6,552 bases of DNA from an uncultured Oscillospiraceae bacterium (GCA_934546725.1 CAKTED010000091.1:1-6552), one strand, 5' to 3'. Shown: positions 1-6,262, numbered from the stretch's first letter. The notes: generated by a model not told the origin, from the sequence alone. Numbers and translations are program-made.

Positions 1-6
1 CCCCTC
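1..6 (-). promoter_or_regulatory. Possible ribosome binding site of the next leftward gene (expected rimM)
   Basis: Read on the minus strand, the bases just after the khpA stop contain GAGGGG at the very edge of the window. This is a plausible Shine-Dalgarno sequence for a gene starting a few bases beyond the edge. In Firmicutes the gene after khpA is usually rimM, so that is the inferred gene; no coding sequence for it is visible here. Confidence 0.35.
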
Positions 7-19
7 GCTTTTGTGAGTA

Positions 20-250
20 TCAGTCAACAATTTCAACCGAAACCCGTTTGCCGCTGCGCTGGGCAAGAGACTTGACCAAAGCGCGTATCTCCTTAGCAAT
101 ACGGCCCTGACGGCCAATGACTTTACCCATGTCACCCTCTGCAACGCGGAGTTCGAGAACGGTTTCGCCGTTTTCCTCGCGCTCGCTCACAGTAACCTCG
201 TCAGGATTGTCAACAAGGCTGCGGGCAATGTAAAGTAAAAGCTCTTTCAT
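20..250 (-). CDS. khpA: KhpA, KH-domain RNA-binding protein (YlqC family)
   Basis: This is a 76-residue protein consisting of one KH domain, the usual size for KhpA/YlqC. The KH signature loop GKVIGRQG (residues 42-49, GxxG = GRQG at 46-49) contacts single-stranded RNA. It is followed by the helix IAKEIRALVK and a final strand ending VSVEIVD. In Streptococcus and related Firmicutes KhpA pairs with KhpB (EloR/Jag) to bind many transcripts and influence cell elongation and division; that role is known from the family and not shown here. The ATG start at 250 has an AAGGAT-type ribosome binding site (262-267), with rather long spacing of about 11 bases. It lies 34 bases after rpsP on the same strand and is presumably co-transcribed with it. 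This position next to rpsP is the standard Firmicutes location. Confidence 0.95.
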   Translation of the reverse strand: MKELLLYIARSLVDNPDEVTVSEREENGETVLELRVAEGDMGKVIGRQGRIAKEIRALVKSLAQRSGKRVSVEIVD

Positions 251-284
251 TGTAACGACCGATCCTTTCGCTCATTAACTTGCG

Positions 285-524
285 TTACAGAACGCCTTCC
301 TTTTTCAGCAGAGCCTTAACGGTATCGGTGGGCTGTGCGCCGTTTTTGATCCACTCAAGAGCGCGCTCCCTGTTGACCTTGACCTGAGAGGGCTCGGCCA
401 GTGGATCGTAGGTACCAATTTCCTCAATGAATCTGCCGTCACGGGGGAAATGGGAATCGGCTACTACTATTCTGTAAAACGGGTTCTTCTTGGCACCCAT
501 TCTGCGAAGTCTGATTTTTACCAT
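285..524 (-). CDS. rpsP: Small ribosomal subunit protein bS16
   Basis: This is a 79-residue protein matching bS16 along its whole length. It begins [20 protein letters not shown], the strongly conserved N-terminus of the family, followed by [15 protein letters not shown] (residues 23-37) and the C-terminal helix region with [12 protein letters not shown]. bS16 binds 16S rRNA early in 30S assembly. The frame is open up to an ATG at 575, which would add 17 residues. The start at 524 is chosen because the family N-terminus begins there and a near-perfect Shine-Dalgarno GGAGGTGA (530-537) sits 5 bases upstream, while the ATG at 575 has no such site. The gene lies 65 bases after ffh and 34 before khpA, in the usual SRP/ribosome operon. 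Confidence 0.97.
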   Translation of the reverse strand: MVKIRLRRMGAKKNPFYRIVVADSHFPRDGRFIEEIGTYDPLAEPSQVKVNRERALEWIKNGAQPTDTVKALLKKEGVL

Positions 525-529
525 TTCGT

Positions 530-537
530 TCACCTCC
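530..537 (-). promoter_or_regulatory. Ribosome binding site that fixes the rpsP start
   Basis: Minus-strand GGAGGTGA lies 5 bases before the ATG at 524. It decides between this start and an in-frame ATG at 575 that lacks a ribosome binding site. Confidence 0.85.
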
Positions 538-561
538 AAAAAGATTTGAATATATTTGGAA

Positions 562-576
562 AATGCATACTGCATT
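562..576 (-). repeat. Small perfect inverted repeat between ffh and rpsP
   Basis: AATGCA and TGCATT form a 6-bp inverted repeat with a 3-base loop in the 65-base gap between ffh and rpsP. On the minus transcript it is followed by TTTCC and not by a run of U, so it is not a convincing terminator. It could be a weak RNA hairpin or a processing point, or chance in AT-rich sequence. Confidence 0.25.
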
Positions 577-589
577 CAGCCAACATTGC

Positions 590-1948
590 TTAAAGACCGA
601 AGGGGTTCATGCCGCGGCCCTTTTTGCCCCTGCTCATGCGCATGAGCTTTTTTGCGTTCTTTCCGCTCATCTGCTTCATCATTGTCTGCATGGATGAAAA
701 CTGCTTGAGCAGACGGTTTACATCAACTACCTGCGTTCCGCTGCCGGCGGCAATGCGCTTTTTGCGGCTGCTGTTCAGGATCTCGGGATTATTTCGCTCG
801 TAGGGCGTCATCGAAAGAATTATGGCTTCGGTACGCGCCATGGCCTTTTCGTCGATGGAAGCGCCGCTGAGAGCCTTTGCGTCTACACCGGGGATCATCC
901 CGGCAATGTCCGCAAGAGATCCCATGGATTTTATGGAGACGAGCTGCTCATAAAAATCGGCAAGAGTAAACTTGTTTTTCAGGAGCTTTTCCGTCATCTC
1001 GGCGGCTTTTTTCTCATCAAAGGTCTGCTCGGCCTTTTCTATGAGGGTGAGAATATCGCCCATGCCAAGAATACGGGAGGCCATACGGTCCGGATGGAAG
1101 GGCTCAATACCGTCAAGCTTTTCGCCGATACCGGCAAACTTTATGGGCTTGCCCGTTACGGCTCTTACCGAGAGGGCGGCGCCGCCTCTTGCATCGCCGT
1201 CCAGCTTCGTGAGGAAAATACCGGTAACGCCGAGAGCTTCGTCAAACGCCTTTGCAACGTTTACGGCGTCCTGGCCGGTCATGGCGTCTATGACGAGCAT
1301 TACTTCGTCCGGTTCGACCTCGGACTTGATATTTTTCAGCTCGTTCATGAGAGCCTCGTCAATATGGAGACGACCGGCGGTATCGAGAAAAACAATATCG
1401 TTGCCATGCTTTTTTGCATGCTCAACGGCTGCCTTTGCTATTTTTACCGGGTTTTCGTTACCCATCTGAAAAACGGGAACATCGACCTGCGCGCCTACGG
1501 TTTCGAGCTGCTTTATTGCGGCGGGGCGATAAACGTCGCACGCCGCGAGCAGGGGACGCTTACCGTTCTTTTTCATATAGGCGGCCAGCTTGGCGCCGTT
1601 TGTGGTCTTGCCCGCGCCCTGAAGGCCGACGAGCATAACGACAGTCGGAGACTTCGAGGATATGTTCAGCTTTGAGTTATCGCTGCCCATGGTAGCGGTA
1701 AGCTCTTCGTTGACGATTTTTATGACCATCTGCGCGGGAGTAAGGCTTTCGAGCACGTCTGCGCCGACGGCTCGCTCGCTCACTCTTGCTATGAAGTCCT
1801 TGACGACCTTATAGCTGACGTCTGCCTCAAGAAGGGCAAGGCGAACGTCACGCATGGCCTCCTTGATATCGGCCTCCGTGAGCCTTCCCTTGCTTCTGAG
1901 ACGCTTGAAGGTGGCGGACAGCTTTTCCGATAAACTTTCAAATGCCAT
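590..1948 (-). CDS. ffh: Signal recognition particle protein Ffh (SRP54 GTPase)
   Basis: This 452-residue protein is the GTPase subunit of the bacterial signal recognition particle. The SRP binds signal sequences of nascent membrane proteins, pairs with 4.5S/6S RNA and delivers ribosomes to FtsY at the membrane. The N domain (about 1-90) is followed by the G domain with P-loop GLQGAGKTT (108-116), DVYRPAA (138-144), DTAGR (189-193), TKLDG (247-251) and AGIGE (272-276). The M domain starts near 328, with the signal-binding finger region ending in GMIPG (350-354), the RNA-binding stretch SRKKRIAAGSGT (394-405), and a Met/Lys/Gly-rich tail ending MNPFGL. Length and motifs are normal. The ATG at 1948 has GGAGGA (1954-1959) just upstream, inside the 12-base gap after ylxM. 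It is the second gene of the leftward operon and adjoins its known accessory factor YlxM. Confidence 0.98.
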   Translation of the reverse strand: MAFESLSEKLSATFKRLRSKGRLTEADIKEAMRDVRLALLEADVSYKVVKDFIARVSERAVGADVLESLTPAQMVIKIVNEELTATMGSDNSKLNISSKSPTVVMLVGLQGAGKTTNGAKLAAYMKKNGKRPLLAACDVYRPAAIKQLETVGAQVDVPVFQMGNENPVKIAKAAVEHAKKHGNDIVFLDTAGRLHIDEALMNELKNIKSEVEPDEVMLVIDAMTGQDAVNVAKAFDEALGVTGIFLTKLDGDARGGAALSVRAVTGKPIKFAGIGEKLDGIEPFHPDRMASRILGMGDILTLIEKAEQTFDEKKAAEMTEKLLKNKFTLADFYEQLVSIKSMGSLADIAGMIPGVDAKALSGASIDEKAMARTEAIILSMTPYERNNPEILNSSRKKRIAAGSGTQVVDVNRLLKQFSSMQTMMKQMSGKNAKKLMRMSRGKKGRGMNPFGL

Positions 1949-1960
1949 AAGTGTCCTCCG

Positions 1961-2323
1961 TTAATTTTTCATCAGTTGAAGCTTTGCGTCGATGCTGTTG
2001 CAAAGCTCAAGAAGTCTGCCGTTTTTGAAGCGGACGCTGTTGAGGTGAGCGATTTCGCCAACGTAGCCCTCCAGCTCGGCGATGTCCCTTTCAAGAGCCT
2101 CGCGCTGGCGGATCATGCCAAGCTTTGCCTCAGTCCCCTCAAGGATGCTCTCCGCGCGAACGATAACGTCCCTTACCGCCTGGCGGCTTATGCCGTCGTT
2201 CTCGGCTATTTCCGAAAGAGAAAGATTTTCTCCATAGTAGAGGTCAAAATATTCCTTTTGCTTTTCGGTGAGCATTTCGCCGTAAAAGTCAAAAAGTATG
2301 GCCATACGCACGTTCTTTTCCAA
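1961..2323 (-). CDS. ylxM: YlxM, SRP-associated helix-turn-helix protein
   Basis: This is a 120-residue protein of the YlxM/p13 family, encoded directly upstream of ffh in many Firmicutes. The N-terminal part reads (M)EKNVRMAILFDFYGEMLTEK, matching the family start. A helix-turn-helix resembling sigma region 4 follows (about residues 34-60, LSLSEIAENDGISRQAVRD), then a charged helical, probably coiled-coil stretch (about 62-92). In streptococci YlxM has been reported to bind the SRP and affect its GTPase activity; its role here is inferred. The frame opens at a GTG at 2356, but TTG at 2323 is preferred: GGAGGGAG lies 5 bases upstream of it, the family N-terminus begins there, and the predicted transcription start (near 2360) leaves almost no leader for the GTG. 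It is followed by ffh after 12 bases, so the two are translated from one message. Confidence 0.93.
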   Translation of the reverse strand: MEKNVRMAILFDFYGEMLTEKQKEYFDLYYGENLSLSEIAENDGISRQAVRDVIVRAESILEGTEAKLGMIRQREALERDIAELEGYVGEIAHLNSVRFKNGRLLELCNSIDAKLQLMKN

Positions 2324-2328
2324 AAATG

Positions 2329-2336
2329 CTCCCTCC
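2329..2336 (-). promoter_or_regulatory. Ribosome binding site that fixes the ylxM TTG start
   Basis: Minus-strand GGAGGGAG lies 5 bases before TTG at 2321-2323. It supports translation from this rare start codon over the in-frame GTG 33 bases upstream, which has no Shine-Dalgarno sequence. Confidence 0.8.
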
Positions 2337-2366
2337 AAACTGTAAAGTCTTTTCACTTACCATGCG

Positions 2367-2395
2367 AGTGTACAACATTTTTTTCGCGCTGTCAA
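2367..2395 (-). promoter_or_regulatory. Sigma-A-type promoter of the ylxM-ffh-rpsP-khpA operon
   Basis: On the minus strand a perfect -35 box TTGACA (2390-2395) is followed by a 17-bp spacer (2373-2389) and a -10 box TACACT (2367-2372, four of six consensus bases). AT-rich sequence lies upstream of the -35. Transcription would begin near 2360 and give a leader of about 37 bases before the TTG start of ylxM. No terminator or other strong promoter is evident before khpA, so all four genes are likely driven from here. Confidence 0.8.
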
Positions 2396-2563
2396 CAGTT
2401 TTCTGAAAATTTGTAATGCAAAAGTACTTTACAGCATTTGTCGCCAGGGGCGAATATGAAAATTATCGGCAGCAGAAAATATGGATCACCGCCATTTCGC
2501 CGCGCGGCGGCCGAAATTTACAAACAGTTCAAAAAAGTATCCGCCAAATCGCGGGGTTATCTA
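2396..2563. other. Divergent intergenic region between the two operons
   Basis: This stretch lies between the outward-facing promoters at 2367-2395 and 2564-2592. It holds a perfect 10-bp palindrome AAAGTACTTT (2421-2430), a short inverted repeat TCGCC-AGG-GGCGA (2441-2453), a GC-rich palindrome (2498-2509) and a possible 47-codon ORF starting at 2456. I see no tRNA, no riboswitch I can recognise and no terminator with a U-run. Confidence 0.6.
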
Positions 2564-2599
2564 TTGTTAAACGGGCTTAAATATGGTAATATATTTTAA
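2456..2599 (+). CDS. Candidate 47-residue basic small protein (doubtful)
   Basis: An ATG at 2456 opens a 47-codon frame ending in TAA at 2597-2599, with AGGGG (2446-2450) placed 5 bases upstream. The product starts MKIIGSRKYGSPPF and is strongly basic, with eleven Lys/Arg and one acidic residue. I do not recognise it, and it has no signal peptide or clear motif. Its 3' end runs through the -35 and -10 elements proposed for the M16 operon, and I find no good promoter in front of it. A chance open frame of this length is quite possible, so this is offered only as a candidate. Confidence 0.15.
   Translation: MKIIGSRKYGSPPFRRAAAEIYKQFKKVSAKSRGYLLLNGLKYGNIF
2495..2516. repeat. GC-rich imperfect hairpin/palindrome upstream of the M16 promoter
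   Basis: TTTCG (2495-2499) pairs with CGAAA (2512-2516), and CCG (2500-2502) with CGG (2508-2510), leaving one bulged base and a 5-base loop. Its centre contains a perfect 12-bp palindrome, CGCCGCGCGGCG (2498-2509). It lies about 50 bases upstream of the M16 operon -35 box. It could be an operator or a hairpin; with no U-run on either strand it is not a typical terminator. Confidence 0.35.
2564..2592 (+). promoter_or_regulatory. Probable promoter of the M16-M16-lgt operon (extended -10)
   Basis: A -35-like TTGTTA (2564-2569), a 17-bp spacer and a -10-like TAATAT (2587-2592) are preceded by TGG (2584-2586), which fits an extended -10 element. Each hexamer matches consensus at four of six positions. 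Transcription would start near 2599, leaving a leader of about 23 bases before the TTG start at 2622. The ATG at 2583 lies inside this promoter, which argues against it as a start. Confidence 0.6.
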
Positions 2600-2608
2600 A
2601 TACAGAAG

Positions 2609-2616
2609 AGGAGGTG
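2609..2616 (+). promoter_or_regulatory. Ribosome binding site that fixes the TTG start of the first M16 gene
   Basis: AGGAGGTG, a full-strength Shine-Dalgarno sequence, sits 5 bases before TTG at 2622-2624. The alternative in-frame ATG at 2583 has none and overlaps the probable -10 box. Confidence 0.85.
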
Positions 2617-2621
2617 GCGTT

Positions 2622-3911
2622 TTGGAAAAGGTATTACGAAAAACCGTCATGCCGGGGGTGAATCTTCTCTGCATAAGAACGGATAAATTCAAAACGGGAT
2701 ATTTCAGCGTTTCGCTGCTCAGACATCTCAGCCGCGAAAACGCTGCGAAGGACTGCATTATTCCCCGCGTACTGAAGCGCGGCTGCAGCAGATATCCGGA
2801 TATGGCGAGCCTTTCCGCCGCCCTTGATGAGCTTTACGGCGCGGTAGCCGAGCCCGCGCTGAGACAGCGGGGAGAGGTACTTTGCACCGGCTTTGTCTCA
2901 TCCTTTGTCGATGGCAGATATCTGCCGGGCAATCCGGATACCCTTGAAAAAACTGTCGGCCTTGTCGCGCAGCTGCTGCTCGACCCAGCCACGAGAGACG
3001 GTCTTCTCAGCGCCGAATATGTTAACTCCGAAAAGGAGATCCTCTGCGATGATATTCGCGCGTGCGTTAACGATAAGCGGGCCTATGCCGCGCGCCGCCT
3101 GCGCGAAACCATGTGCGCCGGGGAAGACTATGCGGCCTATGCTTACGGAAGCCTTGAGAGCGTTGAAAAGATCAACTACGTTACGCTTACGAGGTATTAC
3201 CGCGAAATGCTTGCGGAGTCCGAAATATATATGTTCTACTGCGGAAGCGCGGATATTGCCCGCGTTGAGCTTGCGGTGAAGGAGGCCTTCGCCGCGCTGC
3301 CGAGGGCGGACGCCTTTGTGGAAACGGTAACGGATGTGCGCACGACCGTGGACGAGGAGCGGTATATAACCGAGGAAATGGACGTGCTGCAGGGAAACCT
3401 CTCCATCGGCTTCAGAATGGGCGAAACGATGTACAGGCCCAACTATGCGGCAATATCCGTGTTCAACACCATCTACGGCGGAGGGGTCACCTCCAAGCTT
3501 TTCAATAACGTCCGCGAAAAGCTTTCGTTGTGCTACTACGCGTCGTCCTCCGTGGATTCTCACAAGGGGATCATGACCGTTGCCTCCGGCATCGAGCCGG
3601 ATAAATATTCCGAAGCGCTCGGCGAGATACTGCGTCAGCTTGACGACTGCCGCGAGGGCAGCATAAGCGACAGGGAGTTTGATACGGCAAAAAGCTATCT
3701 TACAGCCGCCGTGCGCTCGTACGGCGACAGTCAGCGCCTGATGGACGATTTCTATCTGACGCAGGAGCTGCACGAGCTCAAGTGCAGTCTTGACGAATAC
3801 GCGGAGCTCATAGAGCTTGTTTCAAAGGACGACGTTGTCCAGATCGCGCGCAGCGTCAGGCTTGATACCGTATATTTTCTCAGAAACCGGGAAGGAGAGT
3901 CCGGGATATGA
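2622..3911 (+). CDS. ymfF: M16-family peptidase-like protein lacking the zinc motif (YmfF-type)
   Basis: This 429-residue protein has the two-domain M16 (insulinase/processing peptidase) fold and resembles YmfF (also written YfmF). Family-typical stretches are VLKRGCSRYPD (50-60), ALDELYGA (67-74) and FVDGRY (95-100). Where an active M16 protein has HxxEH there is none, and the position of the later zinc-binding glutamate reads EKEILCDDI (137-145), with Asp 144 instead. The C-terminal half keeps the substrate-binding Arg/Tyr element, VREKLSLCY (297-305; R298 and Y305). It is therefore probably the non-zinc partner of the next gene product. There is no signal peptide, so it is likely cytoplasmic. 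Its stop overlaps the next start (ATGA). In Bacillus subtilis the ymfF/ymfH pair has been linked to elongation factor P modification; whether that holds here is unknown. The TTG start is chosen on its ribosome binding site, not on homology. Confidence 0.9.
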   Translation: MEKVLRKTVMPGVNLLCIRTDKFKTGYFSVSLLRHLSRENAAKDCIIPRVLKRGCSRYPDMASLSAALDELYGAVAEPALRQRGEVLCTGFVSSFVDGRYLPGNPDTLEKTVGLVAQLLLDPATRDGLLSAEYVNSEKEILCDDIRACVNDKRAYAARRLRETMCAGEDYAAYAYGSLESVEKINYVTLTRYYREMLAESEIYMFYCGSADIARVELAVKEAFAALPRADAFVETVTDVRTTVDEERYITEEMDVLQGNLSIGFRMGETMYRPNYAAISVFNTIYGGGVTSKLFNNVREKLSLCYYASSSVDSHKGIMTVASGIEPDKYSEALGEILRQLDDCREGSISDREFDTAKSYLTAAVRSYGDSQRLMDDFYLTQELHELKCSLDEYAELIELVSKDDVVQIARSVRLDTVYFLRNREGESGI

Positions 3912-5194
3912 ATCCTGTTGAATACAAAAACGTCGGCGAAGTGGTCTGGCACGAAAAGCTTTATAACGGGCTCAACATCTTCGTTGTCCCAAAGCGCGGC
4001 TTTAACAGAGCCTATGCCTTTTTTGCCGTGAATTACGGTGGCTGCGACCGCCGCTTCATGCTGGACGGCGAGTGGCACGATACTCCGGCGGGCGTGGCGC
4101 ACTTCCTCGAGCACAAAATGTTCGATATGCCGGACGGTAATGCGCTTACGATGCTTTCGGAAAACGGCGCTTCGCCAAATGCGTTTACGGGCAATGGCAT
4201 GACGGGCTATCTGTTTCGCTGCACGGACAGATTTGAAGAAAACCTTGCCCTGCTGCTCAAATTTGTAACAACGCCGTATTTTACCGCCGATAGCGTCGCA
4301 AAGGAGCAGGGAATCATTGGCCAGGAAATAAAAATGGGCGAGGATGACCCTGACAGAAGGGTGCACACAAACCTCATGAAGGCGCTCTACGGCAGCCACC
4401 CTGTGCGGGATTCGATAGCCGGTACCGTCGAAAGCATCGCGGAAATAACACCCGAGGTGCTCCAGGCCTGCCATAAGGCGTTCTATACGCCTTCAAATAT
4501 GATCCTTTGTGTATCCGGCAACGTTGATCCCGAGACCGTGCGCCGCATAGCTCTCGAAAATGCCAGAAGCGCTTCCAGCGAGGTGACGCAGCGCGATTAC
4601 GGCAGTGACGACGGGCCGCTGCCCGCGCGTATACGGTACGAGGAGTTCATGTCCGTGTCCGCTCCGATATTCATGTTCGGCGCAAAGCTGCCGTATGAAA
4701 GCGACGGACGACTCTTTCTCAAAAAGCTGCTCGCCGGTGAGCTTGCCTGCGAAATGCTCATGGGCGAATCCTCGGAGCTTTATGCCGAAATGTACCGCGA
4801 CGGCATCATCAACCCTACATTTTACTGCGGCACGTCCGATTTTCCAGGCGGAGCCTTTGTTACCGCCGGAGGCGAGAGCAGGCAGCCGTATGAAATTCTT
4901 GACAGGGTCATATCCGCGGCGGAGAAGCTTTGCCAGGGCGGAGGCGAGGAGCTTTTTGAACGGCTGAAAAAGGCGATGCTCGGCTCGACCATTCGCTCGC
5001 TCGACTCCGTTGAGAGCATCTGTCACAACGAAGCGGAGGCATTTTTCCACGGCTACTCATCCTTCGAGACACGCGACATTCTCCTTGACGTTACGATAGA
5101 GGATGCACGGGAGTTCATGAGAGAATATTTCGTCATTGAGCGGATGGCAATGTCAATTATCCGTCCGCTGGAAGAAAAACAGAAGGGGGTGTGA
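3908..5194 (+). CDS. ymfH: M16-family zinc metallopeptidase (YmfH-type)
   Basis: This 428-residue protein is the zinc-bearing member of the M16 pair. The inverted zinc motif HFLEH is at residues 65-69 (His 65, catalytic Glu 68, His 69). The third ligand is probably Glu 140 in GIIGQEIKM, with the conserved acidic Glu 133 seven residues earlier. Other family marks are LSENGASPNAFT (83-94), YGSHPVRDSIAGT (161-173) and the C-terminal-domain stretch SSELYAEMYRDGIIN (288-302). The Arg and Tyr positions used by active M16 proteins in that stretch are not kept (Tyr 296 and Pro 303 align with R298 and Y305 of the preceding protein). It has no signal peptide and is likely cytoplasmic. The ATG overlaps the previous stop, and AAGGAGAG (3892-3899) lies 8 bases upstream, so translation is probably coupled and gives equal amounts of both subunits. 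The natural substrate is not evident. Confidence 0.93.
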   Translation: MNPVEYKNVGEVVWHEKLYNGLNIFVVPKRGFNRAYAFFAVNYGGCDRRFMLDGEWHDTPAGVAHFLEHKMFDMPDGNALTMLSENGASPNAFTGNGMTGYLFRCTDRFEENLALLLKFVTTPYFTADSVAKEQGIIGQEIKMGEDDPDRRVHTNLMKALYGSHPVRDSIAGTVESIAEITPEVLQACHKAFYTPSNMILCVSGNVDPETVRRIALENARSASSEVTQRDYGSDDGPLPARIRYEEFMSVSAPIFMFGAKLPYESDGRLFLKKLLAGELACEMLMGESSELYAEMYRDGIINPTFYCGTSDFPGGAFVTAGGESRQPYEILDRVISAAEKLCQGGGEELFERLKKAMLGSTIRSLDSVESICHNEAEAFFHGYSSFETRDILLDVTIEDAREFMREYFVIERMAMSIIRPLEEKQKGV

Positions 5195-5200
5195 TATACC

Positions 5201-6244
5201 GTGAGCGACGCTGTAATAACTTTTCCAATACTTGGCAATGGTTTTTCCCTGAGCTTCAAGTCATATTTTAAGGTTTTTGGCTTTACTTTTCACTGGTATG
5301 GTATTATCATAGCTGCAGGCTTTCTTTTGGCCGTGTTTTATGCGATGAAGCGCTGCAAGCAGTTCGGCCTTACGGAGGACAATATAATCGACCTGCTTAT
5401 TTTCACGGTCCCTCTTGCCATAATCGGCGCCAGAACATATTATGTAATATTCAGCTGGAGCGATTATAAGGACAATCCCATAGACGTATTCAAAATATGG
5501 GAAGGCGGGCTGGCGATATATGGCGGAGTTATCGGCGCGGTTATCGGGCTTATCATTTTCTCAAAGGTAAAGCACGTGAAAATCGGCCCCGCGGCCGATA
5601 TCGGAGCGCTTGGCCTGCTCATAGGCCAGTCCATCGGACGCTGGGGCAACTTTGTAAACAGGGAGGCCTACGGAGCGAAAACAGACGTGCCGTGGCGCAT
5701 GGGGCTTACCAACGAATGGGGAACCTTCTATTATCATCCCTGCTTCCTGTATGAGAGCCTCTGGAATGCTCTTGGCCTGCTCAGTCTTCACTTTTACTCT
5801 AAAAAGCGGAAGTTTGACGGCGAGGTATTTTTCCTTTATATTGCGTGGTACGGCCTTGGAAGACTCTTTATTGAGGGCCTGCGAACGGATAGCCTTTATC
5901 TCTTCGGCAGCAATCTCAGAGTATCGCAGCTTGTTGCTCTGTTGTCCATCATAGGCGGTCTCGGCGCGGTTGCCTTCATAAGGATCAATAAGCATCCCGA
6001 GCCCGAGGACCTTCTTGTGAACAGCCTGAAAAAGGCGGCTGAAAAGCCTGTGGAGGAGGCCGAAGAAAGCGGCGATGAGGAGCTTTATGACGAGGATTTT
6101 GCTTCCGCCCTCGAGCTGCTCAGAAAGAGAAGCACCGTTGCGGCTGATGATGCTTCCGACAGCGACGATGCGATTGAAGAGCCGGTTGATGCATCGCCTT
6201 CATCAGATGAAGACGATTTGAGTGACAGGAAAGCGAACGAATAG
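5201..6244 (+). CDS. lgt: Prolipoprotein diacylglyceryl transferase Lgt, with acidic C-terminal tail
   Basis: Lgt moves a diacylglyceryl group from phosphatidylglycerol to the lipobox cysteine of prolipoproteins, the first step of lipoprotein maturation in the cytoplasmic membrane. The protein has 347 residues, with several membrane segments (roughly 32-50, 62-85, 103-121, 132-145, 185-199, 209-223, 240-261). The Lgt signature GRWGNFVNREAYG is at 146-158. HPCFLYE (179-185) and the GRLFIEGLR region (Arg 220, Arg 228) are also typical. Normal bacterial Lgt is about 260-290 residues; here the last 82 residues form a hydrophilic tail with 29 Asp/Glu, probably disordered and cytoplasmic. The GTG start at 5201 has AAGGGGGT (5183-5190) 10 bases upstream, overlapping the end of the preceding gene, which stops 6 bases earlier. 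It is probably co-transcribed with the M16 pair. Confidence 0.96.
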   Translation: MSDAVITFPILGNGFSLSFKSYFKVFGFTFHWYGIIIAAGFLLAVFYAMKRCKQFGLTEDNIIDLLIFTVPLAIIGARTYYVIFSWSDYKDNPIDVFKIWEGGLAIYGGVIGAVIGLIIFSKVKHVKIGPAADIGALGLLIGQSIGRWGNFVNREAYGAKTDVPWRMGLTNEWGTFYYHPCFLYESLWNALGLLSLHFYSKKRKFDGEVFFLYIAWYGLGRLFIEGLRTDSLYLFGSNLRVSQLVALLSIIGGLGAVAFIRINKHPEPEDLLVNSLKKAAEKPVEEAEESGDEELYDEDFASALELLRKRSTVAADDASDSDDAIEEPVDASPSSDEDDLSDRKANE

Positions 6245-6262
6245 CAAAAGGAGGATTTTGTT

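Noticed and set aside
525..575. 17-residue N-terminal extension of bS16 from ATG 575
   Set aside because: The family N-terminus and a near-perfect ribosome binding site place the start at 524; the extension is intergenic AT-rich sequence.
1094..1675. Plus-strand open frame (193 codons) opposite ffh
   Set aside because: It runs antisense through the most conserved GTPase motifs of ffh, so codon constraint on ffh explains the open frame.
2441..2453. TCGCC-AGG-GGCGA inverted repeat as a transcription terminator
   Set aside because: The stem is only 5 bp and no U-run follows on either strand; no gene ends nearby, since the flanking operons diverge from here.
2898..3773. Long minus-strand open frame (291 codons) opposite the first M16 gene
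   Set aside because: It is antisense to a clear M16 gene, has no recognisable motifs or ribosome binding site, and its composition is explained by GC-biased third positions of the sense gene.
3752..4474. Minus-strand open frame (240 codons) across the junction of the two M16 genes
   Set aside because: It lies fully opposite two coding genes and shows no family features; it is a shadow frame.
5561..5995. Minus-strand open frame (144 codons) opposite lgt
   Set aside because: It is antisense to the conserved Lgt core, with no ribosome binding site and no protein-like features.
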